DNA of 64,000 bases, taken from NCBI RefSeq assembly GCF_052048155.1, contig NZ_JBNAIK010000003.1, positions 62,001 to 126,000 on the forward strand, in the 5' to 3' direction. Below are positions 25,770-32,613 of the stretch, one piece after another; within the stretch, counting starts at the first letter, position 1; the number at the start of each line of letters is the position of its first letter. The stretch comes from HIMB114 sp052048155. Lineage in GTDB: Bacteria; Pseudomonadota; Alphaproteobacteria; Pelagibacterales; Pelagibacteraceae. The notes beneath the pieces are model-generated. The model had not been told where the DNA came from. It did not search any database and was given only the letters and a program-made list of their open reading frames with translations. A program made the translations under genes and the position numbers.

Positions 25770-25797
25770 ACCGTTATACTAATTAAAGTATAACGGT
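25770..25797. promoter_or_regulatory. Perfect 11-bp hairpin abutting the pilin start codon
   Basis: ACCGTTATACT (25770-25780) and AGTATAACGGT (25787-25797) are exact reverse complements separated by the 6-nt loop AATTAA. On the minus strand the stem ends directly before the pilin ATG at 25767-25769, where a ribosome binding site would be expected. No T-run follows, so it is not a normal terminator for katG. It could be an operator or an RNA element that controls translation. Confidence 0.6.
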
Positions 25798-25816
25798 GTG
25801 TAAACTCTTTAAAATA

Positions 25817-27994
25817 CTAATTAATTGAAGCTATGTCAGCGTTCATGACTTTAGTCCACGCTTTAACAAAATCTTTAACAAATTTTTCCTTGTTATCATC
25901 TTGAGCATATACTTCAGCATATGAACGTAAAATTGAGTTCGAACCAAATACTAGATCAACTCTTGTTGCAGTAAACTTTTTGTCATTAGATTTTCTGTCA
26001 ACGATATCATATGAGTTTTTTCCAGTTGGGACCCATTTAAACTTCATGTCGGTTAAGTTTACAAAAAAGTCAGTTGTTAAAACTCCAACTTTATCCGTAA
26101 ACACTCCATGCTGAGAACCACCATGATTTGTTCCTAACACTCTCATTCCGCCTAATAGCACTGTCATTTCCTTTGCAGACAAGTCCATCAAAGATGATCT
26201 ATCAAGCATTAACTCTTCAGGTGAAACTGCATAATCTTGTTTTACGTAGTTTCTAAAAGCATCATGAATAGGCTCTAACACTGCAAAAGATTCTGCATCA
26301 GTTTGCTCGTCTGTTGCATCTCCTCTTCCAGTTTTAAATGGTACTTTTATATCTACTCCAGCTTCTTTTGCTGCTTCTTCAACACCAACGTTTCCAGCTA
26401 AAACTATGATATCAGCTACACTAGCACCAGTTTTTGATGCAATGCCTTCCAATACAGGTAATACTTTTGCAAGTTTAGCAGGTTCATTACCTTCCCAATC
26501 TTTTTGAGGAGCTAAACGAATTCTTGCACCGTTAGCACCTCCTCTTAGATCAGTTCTTCTATAAGTTCTTGCACTATCCCATGCAGTGGAAACCATTTGG
26601 TTAGTTGTTAAACCGCTTTCTTTAATTAATTTCTTTGCAGCATCAACATCATAATCTGTTTTACCTGGTTTAATAGGATCATGCCAAATCAAATCTTCTT
26701 TTGGAGAATTTGGTCCAATATAATTTACTCTTTTTCCCATATCTCTATGAGTTAATTTGAACCAAGCTCTAGCAAAAGTTTCTTCAAAGTATTTATGATC
26801 TTTGTAGAATTTTTCTGAAATTTTTCTGTATTCAGGATCCATTTTCATAGCCATATCCGCATCAGTCATGATTGGATTATGTCTTTTAGAAGGATCCGCT
26901 AAATCTACAGGTTTATCCTCTTCTTTAATATTAATTGGTTCCCATTGGTTAGCACCTGCAGGGCTTTTCTTTAATTCCCATTCGTATTCAAGGAGTAATT
27001 TAAAGTATGAATTGTCCCATTTATCAGGGTGAGTAGTCCAAGCACCTTCGATACCACTAGTTACTTGTTCAACGCCTAATCCGCCACCATCTGCTCTATT
27101 CCAGCCTAAACCTTGCTGTTCAACGCCTGCAGCTTCAGGTTCAGCACCTAACATTGCGGCATCACCATTACCATGAGCTCTACCAACAGAGTGGCCGCCA
27201 GCAGTTAAAGCACAAGTTTCTTCGTCATTCATTGCCATTCTTGCAAATGTTTCTCTAACGTCCATTGCTGTTCTTAAAGGATCTGGTTTTCCACCTACTC
27301 CTTCTGGATTTACATAAATTAATCCCATTTGAACTGCTGCTAAGGGATTTTCTAAAGAAGATCTGTTAACTCCATCTTTGTCATATCTTTCTTCACCTAA
27401 CCATTCTTTTTCAGAACCCCAGTAAATATCTTTTTCCGGATGCCAAATATCTTCTCGTCCATAACTGAATCCATACATTTTAAGACCCATAGACTCATAC
27501 GCAATGTTTCCGGCTAGGATCATAAGGTCAGCCCAACTAATTTTATTTCCGTACTTCTTTTTAATCGGCCATAATAATCTTCTAGCTTTATCTAGGTTTG
27601 TATTATCAGGCCAAGAATTAAGTGGAGCAAATCTATGGTTACCAGTTCCACTTCCGCCTCTTCCGTCTGAAATTCTGTATGTTCCTGCGGAATGCCATGC
27701 CATTCTAATCATTAATCCGCCGTAATGACCTAAATCTGCTGGCCACCATTCCTGACTGTCTGTCATTAATGCATGTAAATCTTTTTCTAATGCTTTAAAA
27801 TCTAGTTTCTTAACTTCTTGTTTATAATCATAACCTTCATCCATTGGATTAGTTTTCGTGTCATGCTGATGAAGAATGTCTAAGTTTAAACTATTTGGCC
27901 ACCATGCCGTTGGAGTATCACCACTCTCTGTTAATGCTCCATGTATAACTGGGCATTTTCCATTTCCATTTGATTTTTTATACTCTGTGCTCAT
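25817..27994 (-). CDS. katG: Catalase-peroxidase KatG
   Basis: Heme enzyme that removes hydrogen peroxide by catalase and peroxidase reactions. The 725-residue sequence has two peroxidase-like halves. The active N-terminal half has Arg97, Trp100 and His101 (IRMAWHSAGTYR) and the proximal His268 (AGGHSVGRAHG). The Trp100-Tyr227-Met253 set that forms the covalent adduct needed for catalase activity is complete (IYVNPEG, ARMAMNDEET). No signal peptide is present, so it should act in the cytoplasm. The strong Shine-Dalgarno site is noted separately. A TATAAT at 28047-28052 on the coding strand may be its -10. By eye its base composition is less AT-rich than hemC, though high expression could explain that. 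Confidence 0.97.
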   Translation of the reverse strand: MSTEYKKSNGNGKCPVIHGALTESGDTPTAWWPNSLNLDILHQHDTKTNPMDEGYDYKQEVKKLDFKALEKDLHALMTDSQEWWPADLGHYGGLMIRMAWHSAGTYRISDGRGGSGTGNHRFAPLNSWPDNTNLDKARRLLWPIKKKYGNKISWADLMILAGNIAYESMGLKMYGFSYGREDIWHPEKDIYWGSEKEWLGEERYDKDGVNRSSLENPLAAVQMGLIYVNPEGVGGKPDPLRTAMDVRETFARMAMNDEETCALTAGGHSVGRAHGNGDAAMLGAEPEAAGVEQQGLGWNRADGGGLGVEQVTSGIEGAWTTHPDKWDNSYFKLLLEYEWELKKSPAGANQWEPINIKEEDKPVDLADPSKRHNPIMTDADMAMKMDPEYRKISEKFYKDHKYFEETFARAWFKLTHRDMGKRVNYIGPNSPKEDLIWHDPIKPGKTDYDVDAAKKLIKESGLTTNQMVSTAWDSARTYRRTDLRGGANGARIRLAPQKDWEGNEPAKLAKVLPVLEGIASKTGASVADIIVLAGNVGVEEAAKEAGVDIKVPFKTGRGDATDEQTDAESFAVLEPIHDAFRNYVKQDYAVSPEELMLDRSSLMDLSAKEMTVLLGGMRVLGTNHGGSQHGVFTDKVGVLTTDFFVNLTDMKFKWVPTGKNSYDIVDRKSNDKKFTATRVDLVFGSNSILRSYAEVYAQDDNKEKFVKDFVKAWTKVMNADIASIN

Positions 27995-27999
27995 TTTTT

Positions 28000-28005
28000 C
28001 TCCTT
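28000..28005 (-). promoter_or_regulatory. Strong ribosome binding site of katG
   Basis: AAGGAG lies 5 nt before the katG ATG on the minus strand. Most genes in this window have no recognisable Shine-Dalgarno sequence or overlap the previous gene, so this near-perfect site suggests strong translation of katG and confirms its start. Confidence 0.75.
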
Positions 28006-28077
28006 TTAATTAAAATAAATTCTTAAAAATAATTAAAATTTATTTAATTATAATTAAGTAAATTTAAAGTTAAATTT

Positions 28078-28725
28078 TTATAAAACTTTAAGATCTTCAA
28101 GACCTTCAACTAATTCGTGCACACCTTCATAACCAAAGTATACAGACATAATTAGTAAAAATACTGCTGAAGCTCTAAAGAACATCCCGATTGGAATGAT
28201 TTTTGTTAAACGACTTAAACCATAGTAAGACGCAACTAGCGCAGCTAATCCAATCACAGCACCAAACACAACTGCGTTTATACTTTGAACTCCCGTTGCA
28301 AATAAAGCTGCATAGAATAATACTACTTCAAAACCTTCTCTAACAATTGCTAAGAATACCGTAAAAGACAATAACCAAGTTTTTCCTGAATCTATTGCTT
28401 TATCTACTTTGCCCTCAACATGTTCTTTTGCATTATGACAAAATAGTGCGCAATAAGCTAACATTCCTGAGGCAATCAACATAACACAACCTTCAAAAAT
28501 TTCTTCATGAGCGCCTGTCATGCCGTGAATTTTTCTAAAGCCTACTGCTAATAATAAAGATACTAAAACTCCTGCACCCATTCCCCAAAAGACAGCTGGT
28601 CTTTGGTGTCTAGCATTCATTTTATCCAAGAACATAAACACTAGCATTGCGATTAACATAGCTTCAAATCCCTCTCTTAGGATTATGAAGAATGAACTCA
28701 TAAAAGGTGTTGTAAACTCAGTCAT
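28078..28725 (-). CDS. FTR1-family high-affinity iron permease (EfeU-like)
   Basis: Inner-membrane iron permease of the FTR1/EfeU family. The 215-residue protein has about seven hydrophobic segments and both copies of the iron-binding REGFE motif: residues 17-21 (IILREGFEAML) and 129-133 (AIVREGFEVVL). It is shorter than E. coli EfeU (about 276). No efeO or efeB partner is adjacent, so whether the ferrous or ferric ion is used cannot be said. The upstream gap holds two Fur-like palindromes, one inside the promoter. katG follows 83 nt downstream, a sensible pairing of iron import with peroxide defence and a heme enzyme. Confidence 0.92.
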   Translation of the reverse strand: MTEFTTPFMSSFFIILREGFEAMLIAMLVFMFLDKMNARHQRPAVFWGMGAGVLVSLLLAVGFRKIHGMTGAHEEIFEGCVMLIASGMLAYCALFCHNAKEHVEGKVDKAIDSGKTWLLSFTVFLAIVREGFEVVLFYAALFATGVQSINAVVFGAVIGLAALVASYYGLSRLTKIIPIGMFFRASAVFLLIMSVYFGYEGVHELVEGLEDLKVL

Positions 28726-28761
28726 TTAATTTTTTTAATTTCTTTGTTTTAATTTTTTAAC

Positions 28762-28790
28762 GTAATAATGAGAATGATTCTCAATGTCAA
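28762..28790 (-). promoter_or_regulatory. Promoter with Fur-like box for the iron permease
   Basis: On the minus strand a consensus -35 TTGACA (28785-28790) and a -10 TATTAC (28762-28767) are 17 nt apart. The spacer holds a perfect 7-1-7 palindrome, TGAGAAT-G-ATTCTCA (28769-28783, plus-strand reading), close to the known Fur box TGATAATNATTATCA. A repressor bound there would block RNA polymerase, as expected for an iron-import gene. The element ends 36 nt before the permease ATG. Confidence 0.75.
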
Positions 28791-28795
28791 CACTG

Positions 28796-28812
28796 TTAAG
28801 AATTATTCTTAA
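28796..28812. promoter_or_regulatory. Second Fur-like palindrome upstream of the iron permease
   Basis: TTAAGAAT-T-ATTCTTAA is a perfect 8-1-8 palindrome sharing the core GAATNATTC with the first box. The centres of the two boxes are 28 bp apart. It lies just upstream of the -35, suggesting two dimers of the same regulator bind side by side. Confidence 0.6.
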
Positions 28813-28852
28813 TTACAGGTCAACATGTAGCAGATTCGCTAAAAAAGTACAA

Positions 28853-29155
28853 CTATAGGTAGTTTTTGTAAGATTTATCTCTTAGTTTCTTTCTATCTTC
28901 TCTAAATTTTTTAAGGTTTTTTATAGATTTAGTATGAACTCTTTTCCTCCAAAGCCTAAAGGATGATGGTTTTAATGTAGATCTCATGATTTTAATCACC
29001 TCAGACTCTGTTCTGCCTGTTTCTCTTTTTATATCTTCAAAAGTTACCCTATCTGCCCATGCAGCCCAAATAATCCAGTCTTTGGATTTTTTATTTTTTG
29101 GTTGAGGGTTAGATGTTTTTGTTACTGGTCTGGTAAAAGATTTTCGTGTTACCAC
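28853..29155 (-). CDS. DUF2805 / TIGR03643 family protein
   Basis: A 100-residue basic protein of an uncharacterised family. The conserved core is IIWAAWADRVTFEDIKRETG followed by SEVIKIMRSTLKPSSFRLWR and KRV, which looks like a helix-turn-helix that reads an acidic-aromatic helix into an SSFRLWRKRV basic segment. The extra N-terminal 25 residues are Lys/Pro-rich. The start is GTG at 29153-29155, overlapping the peroxiredoxin stop by one base; no ATG lies before the conserved core. A DNA- or RNA-binding role is only a guess from its shape. Confidence 0.8.
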   Translation of the reverse strand: MVTRKSFTRPVTKTSNPQPKNKKSKDWIIWAAWADRVTFEDIKRETGRTESEVIKIMRSTLKPSSFRLWRKRVHTKSIKNLKKFREDRKKLRDKSYKNYL

Positions 29156-29634
29156 TATTTATTTTCTTTAAGAAAATTTATCATTGTTTTTGGATCGCTT
29201 ACATCAAATTTTCCATCTTCATCTTTAAATAACTTTATTATATTCCCATCTTCAACATACATTGAGTACCTAAAGGAACGCGGCCCCATGCCAGAAGCAC
29301 TTCGATCTGAAATCATTTTCATATCGTTAGTAAAAACACCATTTCCATCAGGAATAAATTTAATCTTTTTTGCTCCAGAAATTTCCTTCCATTTTTCAAT
29401 AACAAAAGGATCGTTCATACTTATGCAATAAATTTCATCAACACCTAAAGCTGTTATATTTTCATATTCTTCTTCATAAGCAGGAACATGGTAATTAGAA
29501 CAGGTAGGAGTAAATGCGCCAGGTAAAGCAAAAGCTACAATTTTTTTTCCCGCAAAATATTCATAAATATCTTTTTCTATAAACTTGCCATCCTCTCTGA
29601 TTACAATTCTTGAATTTGGTATTTTTTGTGTCAT
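29155..29634 (-). CDS. Peroxiredoxin, Prx5-like
   Basis: Thiol peroxidase that reduces hydrogen peroxide or organic peroxides. The 159-residue protein has the Prx5 active site FALPGAFTPTCSNYHVPAYE with peroxidatic Cys45, and no second cysteine in the common resolving position, so it may depend on glutathione or glutaredoxin. The RSFRYSMYVEDGNI segment near residue 120 is typical. It lies between trhO (4-nt ATGA overlap) and the DUF2805 gene, a few hundred bases from katG, so two peroxide-removing enzymes are neighbours. Confidence 0.93.
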   Translation of the reverse strand: MTQKIPNSRIVIREDGKFIEKDIYEYFAGKKIVAFALPGAFTPTCSNYHVPAYEEEYENITALGVDEIYCISMNDPFVIEKWKEISGAKKIKFIPDGNGVFTNDMKMISDRSASGMGPRSFRYSMYVEDGNIIKLFKDEDGKFDVSDPKTMINFLKENK

Positions 29635-30515
29635 TTGTTATTATATTTAATATTAAATTGTCTCATTGCAAATCTTTTTTTCTGATCAACTGTTAATTTA
29701 TCATGGCATTTTGGACAAGTGATACCCTCAATATATTTTTTTGATTTTTTATCATTTGAGCTAATTGGAAGTCTACATCCATGACACATAGAGTATGTTC
29801 CAGGTTTTGATCCATGTTTAACAGATACACGTTGATCAAAAACATAACACTCTCCCTTCCAGTTTGATTTTTCTTCATTTGTATTATCTAAATAATTTAA
29901 AATACCACCTTCGAGCTGATATACATTCTCCATTCCAATTGTTTTCAAATGGTCTGCAGCCTTTTCACATCTAATTCCTCCTGTGCAAAATATTGCAAGC
30001 TTTTTATTATTTTTTCTAACAAAATCTTTTGAAAAATACTCTTTAAATTCTCTAAAACTATTTACCTGAGGATTAATTGCACCTTTAAAAGTACCAAGCT
30101 CATATTCGAATGGCTTACGTACATCAACAAGCATTACATCATCTTTGATAATAAATTCATCCCATTCCCTGGGTGTTAAGTGTTTTCCATCTCTTACTTT
30201 TGTTTTTATTTCTATTGGGACAACTTCTTTTTTAATTTTAACCTTGGGTTTATTGAAAGGAATAAAATTTGATGATGAAGAATTTGTAATATCAAATTTA
30301 TCAATTTTTAAAGTTGTTTTGACGAAACTTTCAAAACTTGAAAAAAAACCTGATAAACCAGAAATTGTTCCATTAATTCCTTCGGGTGAGAGAATTATGG
30401 TTCCTTTTAAAGAACAATCAATTAAATTTTTTTTGAATTTAATTCTTAAATCCTCATTTACTAAAATAGGACAGAATTTGTAAAAACTAACTATATCGAA
30501 TTTCTCTTTTTGCAT
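29631..30515 (-). CDS. trhO: tRNA uridine(34) hydroxylase TrhO (rhodanese family)
   Basis: Family members use O2 to hydroxylate uridine 34 of tRNAs to 5-hydroxyuridine. The N-terminal acylphosphatase-like part (about 1-95) includes SPEGINGTISG; the rhodanese domain (about 115-215) has MLVDVRKPFEYELGTFKGA and the active-site CTGGIRCEKAADHLK. The C-terminus carries cysteine pairs (MCHGCRLP and CPKCH) like a small zinc ribbon, which is typical of the YceA group. Length 294 is short of E. coli (350). Its start lies 25 nt inside the end of the O-methyltransferase gene. Confidence 0.9.
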   Translation of the reverse strand: MQKEKFDIVSFYKFCPILVNEDLRIKFKKNLIDCSLKGTIILSPEGINGTISGLSGFFSSFESFVKTTLKIDKFDITNSSSSNFIPFNKPKVKIKKEVVPIEIKTKVRDGKHLTPREWDEFIIKDDVMLVDVRKPFEYELGTFKGAINPQVNSFREFKEYFSKDFVRKNNKKLAIFCTGGIRCEKAADHLKTIGMENVYQLEGGILNYLDNTNEEKSNWKGECYVFDQRVSVKHGSKPGTYSMCHGCRLPISSNDKKSKKYIEGITCPKCHDKLTVDQKKRFAMRQFNIKYNNK

Positions 30516-31141
30516 AACATTATTCCATCGCCTATGGAAATTAATGAAATTTCAAAATAATTATCACGTTTAACATAACTGTTAAATGCTTTTATTTTTT
30601 CTACCTTTGGATCATTTGTGTCTTCTGACACCTTGCCTTTCCAAAGCATGTTATCAAAGGCTATAACGCCTCCTTCACTCAAAAGATTTTTGCATTTTTC
30701 ATAATATTCAGCATTATTTGTTTTATCTGCATCAACAAAAATAAAATCATATTTTTCGTTTAATTTATCTAACTCTTGCGATGCCAGACCAGCTATTAAC
30801 TTAATTTTATGATCAACTCCTGCTTTTTTCCAAAATTTAAGTGCAATTTCATTGGTTTTTTCATCCTTATCAATTGTTGTTACTCTACCTTCAGTGGCTA
30901 GTGCCATCGATAAAGCACTATAACCAAGATAAGTGCCGATTTCCAAAATGTTTTTGTAACTACCAATATTAATTATTAATTTAAGGAACTCAGATTGCTC
31001 AGGTGATATTTGTAAATGAGCTGATTTGGGGTGTTCTTTATTGTTATATTCTCTAAGTTCTTTTTCTATTTTTGTTTCATTAACACCATTTTCATAAATA
31101 TACTTCTCAAGTTTTTCATTGAGTAAAAAATTTCCAGACAT
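30491..31141 (-). CDS. SAM-dependent O-methyltransferase, caffeoyl-CoA OMT-like
   Basis: A 216-residue class I methyltransferase of the family-3 O-methyltransferases. Motif I is NILEIGTYLGYSALSMAL (about 60-77); the acidic ribose contact is in TTIDKDE; FIFVDADKTN and AFDNMLWKGKV provide the metal- and substrate-binding residues; GDGIMLCKKR closes the domain. The substrate is not evident. Because it overlaps trhO by 25 nt, it might methylate the 5-hydroxyuridine that TrhO makes, as TrmR of the same broad family does in Bacillus. A small-molecule catechol substrate is the alternative. gatB ends 5 nt upstream. Confidence 0.85.
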   Translation of the reverse strand: MSGNFLLNEKLEKYIYENGVNETKIEKELREYNNKEHPKSAHLQISPEQSEFLKLIINIGSYKNILEIGTYLGYSALSMALATEGRVTTIDKDEKTNEIALKFWKKAGVDHKIKLIAGLASQELDKLNEKYDFIFVDADKTNNAEYYEKCKNLLSEGGVIAFDNMLWKGKVSEDTNDPKVEKIKAFNSYVKRDNYFEISLISIGDGIMLCKKRNSI

Positions 31142-31146
31142 TTTAT

Positions 31147-32613
31147 TTATTTTAATTTATTTTTTAAAATATCGTTGATCATTTGAGGGTTTCCTTTTCC
31201 CTTCATTTCCTTCATTACTTGACCAACAAAAAATCCAAAAAGTTTATCTTTTCCAGATTTATACTGTTCAACCTTATCTTGATTAGAAGATAAAATTTTA
31301 TCAACGATGTTTTCAATTTCTTTTGGATCTGAGGTTTGTTTTAAACCTTTGTCTTCAACTATCTTTGCTGGATCACCATCATTCTTGATCATTTCTTCAA
31401 ATACTGTTTTTGCAATTTTTCCAGAAATTGTTCCGTCTTTAATTAAGTTAATCATCTTAGCTAAATTAACCGTACTCACTGGACTTTCGGTAATATCTTT
31501 GCCCTCTTTATTTAAAGTTGCAAACAATTCACCCATTAACCACGTTGCAGCAAGTTTATAATCTGAATTTTTAGCTACCTCTTCGTAATATGTAGAAACT
31601 GCTTGATCAGATATAATTACACTTGCTTCATAATTTGAAAGTTTAAACTCTGATATCAATCTTTGTTTTTTATGATCTGGTAATTCTGGCAAACCTTTTT
31701 TTAAATCTTCGATATAAGAATCTTCTAATCTTAATGGTAATAAATCCGGATCCGGAAAATATCTGTAATCATGAGCGTCTTCTTTACTACGCATCGATCT
31801 AGTTTCTTGTTTTTTTGTATCAAAAAGTCTCGTTTCTTGATCAACTTCATTGCCCTCTTCAATTAATTCGATTTGTCTTCTAGCCTCATAGTCAATGGCT
31901 TGCTGCATAAACTTAATTGAGTTAACATTTTTAATTTCACAACGTGTTCCAAATTCTTTTGATCCTTTTTTTCTCACAGAAACATTCACATCAGCTCTCA
32001 ATGAACCTTGTTCCATATTACCATCACAGGTATTTAAATATCTCATAATTGATCTTAATTTTTTTATGTATTCTCCAACTTCACCAGGTGATCTTAGGTC
32101 AGGTTTACTTACGATTTCCATTAATGCTATTCCAGATCGATTTAAATCTACAAAAGAATTTTTTGGATCTTGATCGTGTATACTTTTTCCTGCATCCTGC
32201 TCAAGGTGTAATCTTTCAATTCCAATCTCTTTTGTACCGTAAGGCATATCTACTATCACTTTTCCTTCACCTACTATTGGATGTTTAAATTGAGAAATTT
32301 GATAGCCTTGCGGGAGATCTGCATAAAAATAGTTTTTTCTATCAAATTTAGAAAAGGTATTTATCTTTGCATTTAAACCTAAACCTGTTTTTACAGCTTG
32401 TTCTACACAAAATTTATTTATAACAGGCAACATTCCAGGCATCGCAGCATCGACCAAACTTACTTGAGAATTTGGCTCTGAGCCAAATTTTGTGGCAGAG
32501 GAGGAAAACAATTTAGCATCTGACAAAACTTGCGCATGTACCTCTAAGCCAATTACAACCTCATACTCACCTTTTTCACCTTTTAAATAATAATCAAATT
32601 CTTTTTCTGACAT
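31147..32613 (-). CDS. gatB: Aspartyl/glutamyl-tRNA amidotransferase subunit B
   Basis: Subunit of GatCAB that phosphorylates and amidates misacylated Glu-tRNA(Gln) or Asp-tRNA(Asn). The N-terminal cradle has YEVVIGLEVHAQVLSDAKLF, QGYQISQFKHPI, LHLEQDAGKSIH, DLNRSGIALMEIVSKPD and RADVNVSVRKKG; a helical and YqeY-like tail (about 300-488) follows, ending with GKGNPQMINDILKNKL. The ATG at 32611-32613 overlaps the gatA stop as TAATG and gives 488 residues; a TTG four codons upstream is less likely. The order gatC-gatA-gatB is conserved. Confidence 0.97.
   Translation of the reverse strand: MSEKEFDYYLKGEKGEYEVVIGLEVHAQVLSDAKLFSSSATKFGSEPNSQVSLVDAAMPGMLPVINKFCVEQAVKTGLGLNAKINTFSKFDRKNYFYADLPQGYQISQFKHPIVGEGKVIVDMPYGTKEIGIERLHLEQDAGKSIHDQDPKNSFVDLNRSGIALMEIVSKPDLRSPGEVGEYIKKLRSIMRYLNTCDGNMEQGSLRADVNVSVRKKGSKEFGTRCEIKNVNSIKFMQQAIDYEARRQIELIEEGNEVDQETRLFDTKKQETRSMRSKEDAHDYRYFPDPDLLPLRLEDSYIEDLKKGLPELPDHKKQRLISEFKLSNYEASVIISDQAVSTYYEEVAKNSDYKLAATWLMGELFATLNKEGKDITESPVSTVNLAKMINLIKDGTISGKIAKTVFEEMIKNDGDPAKIVEDKGLKQTSDPKEIENIVDKILSSNQDKVEQYKSGKDKLFGFFVGQVMKEMKGKGNPQMINDILKNKLK

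Noticed and set aside
25817..27994. Possible loss of the adduct methionine in KatG (EQQGLGW after the proximal histidine)
   Set aside because: Counting from the proximal His268 places the adduct methionine at Met253 in ARMAMNDE, which is present; the EQQGLGW position is not the adduct residue.
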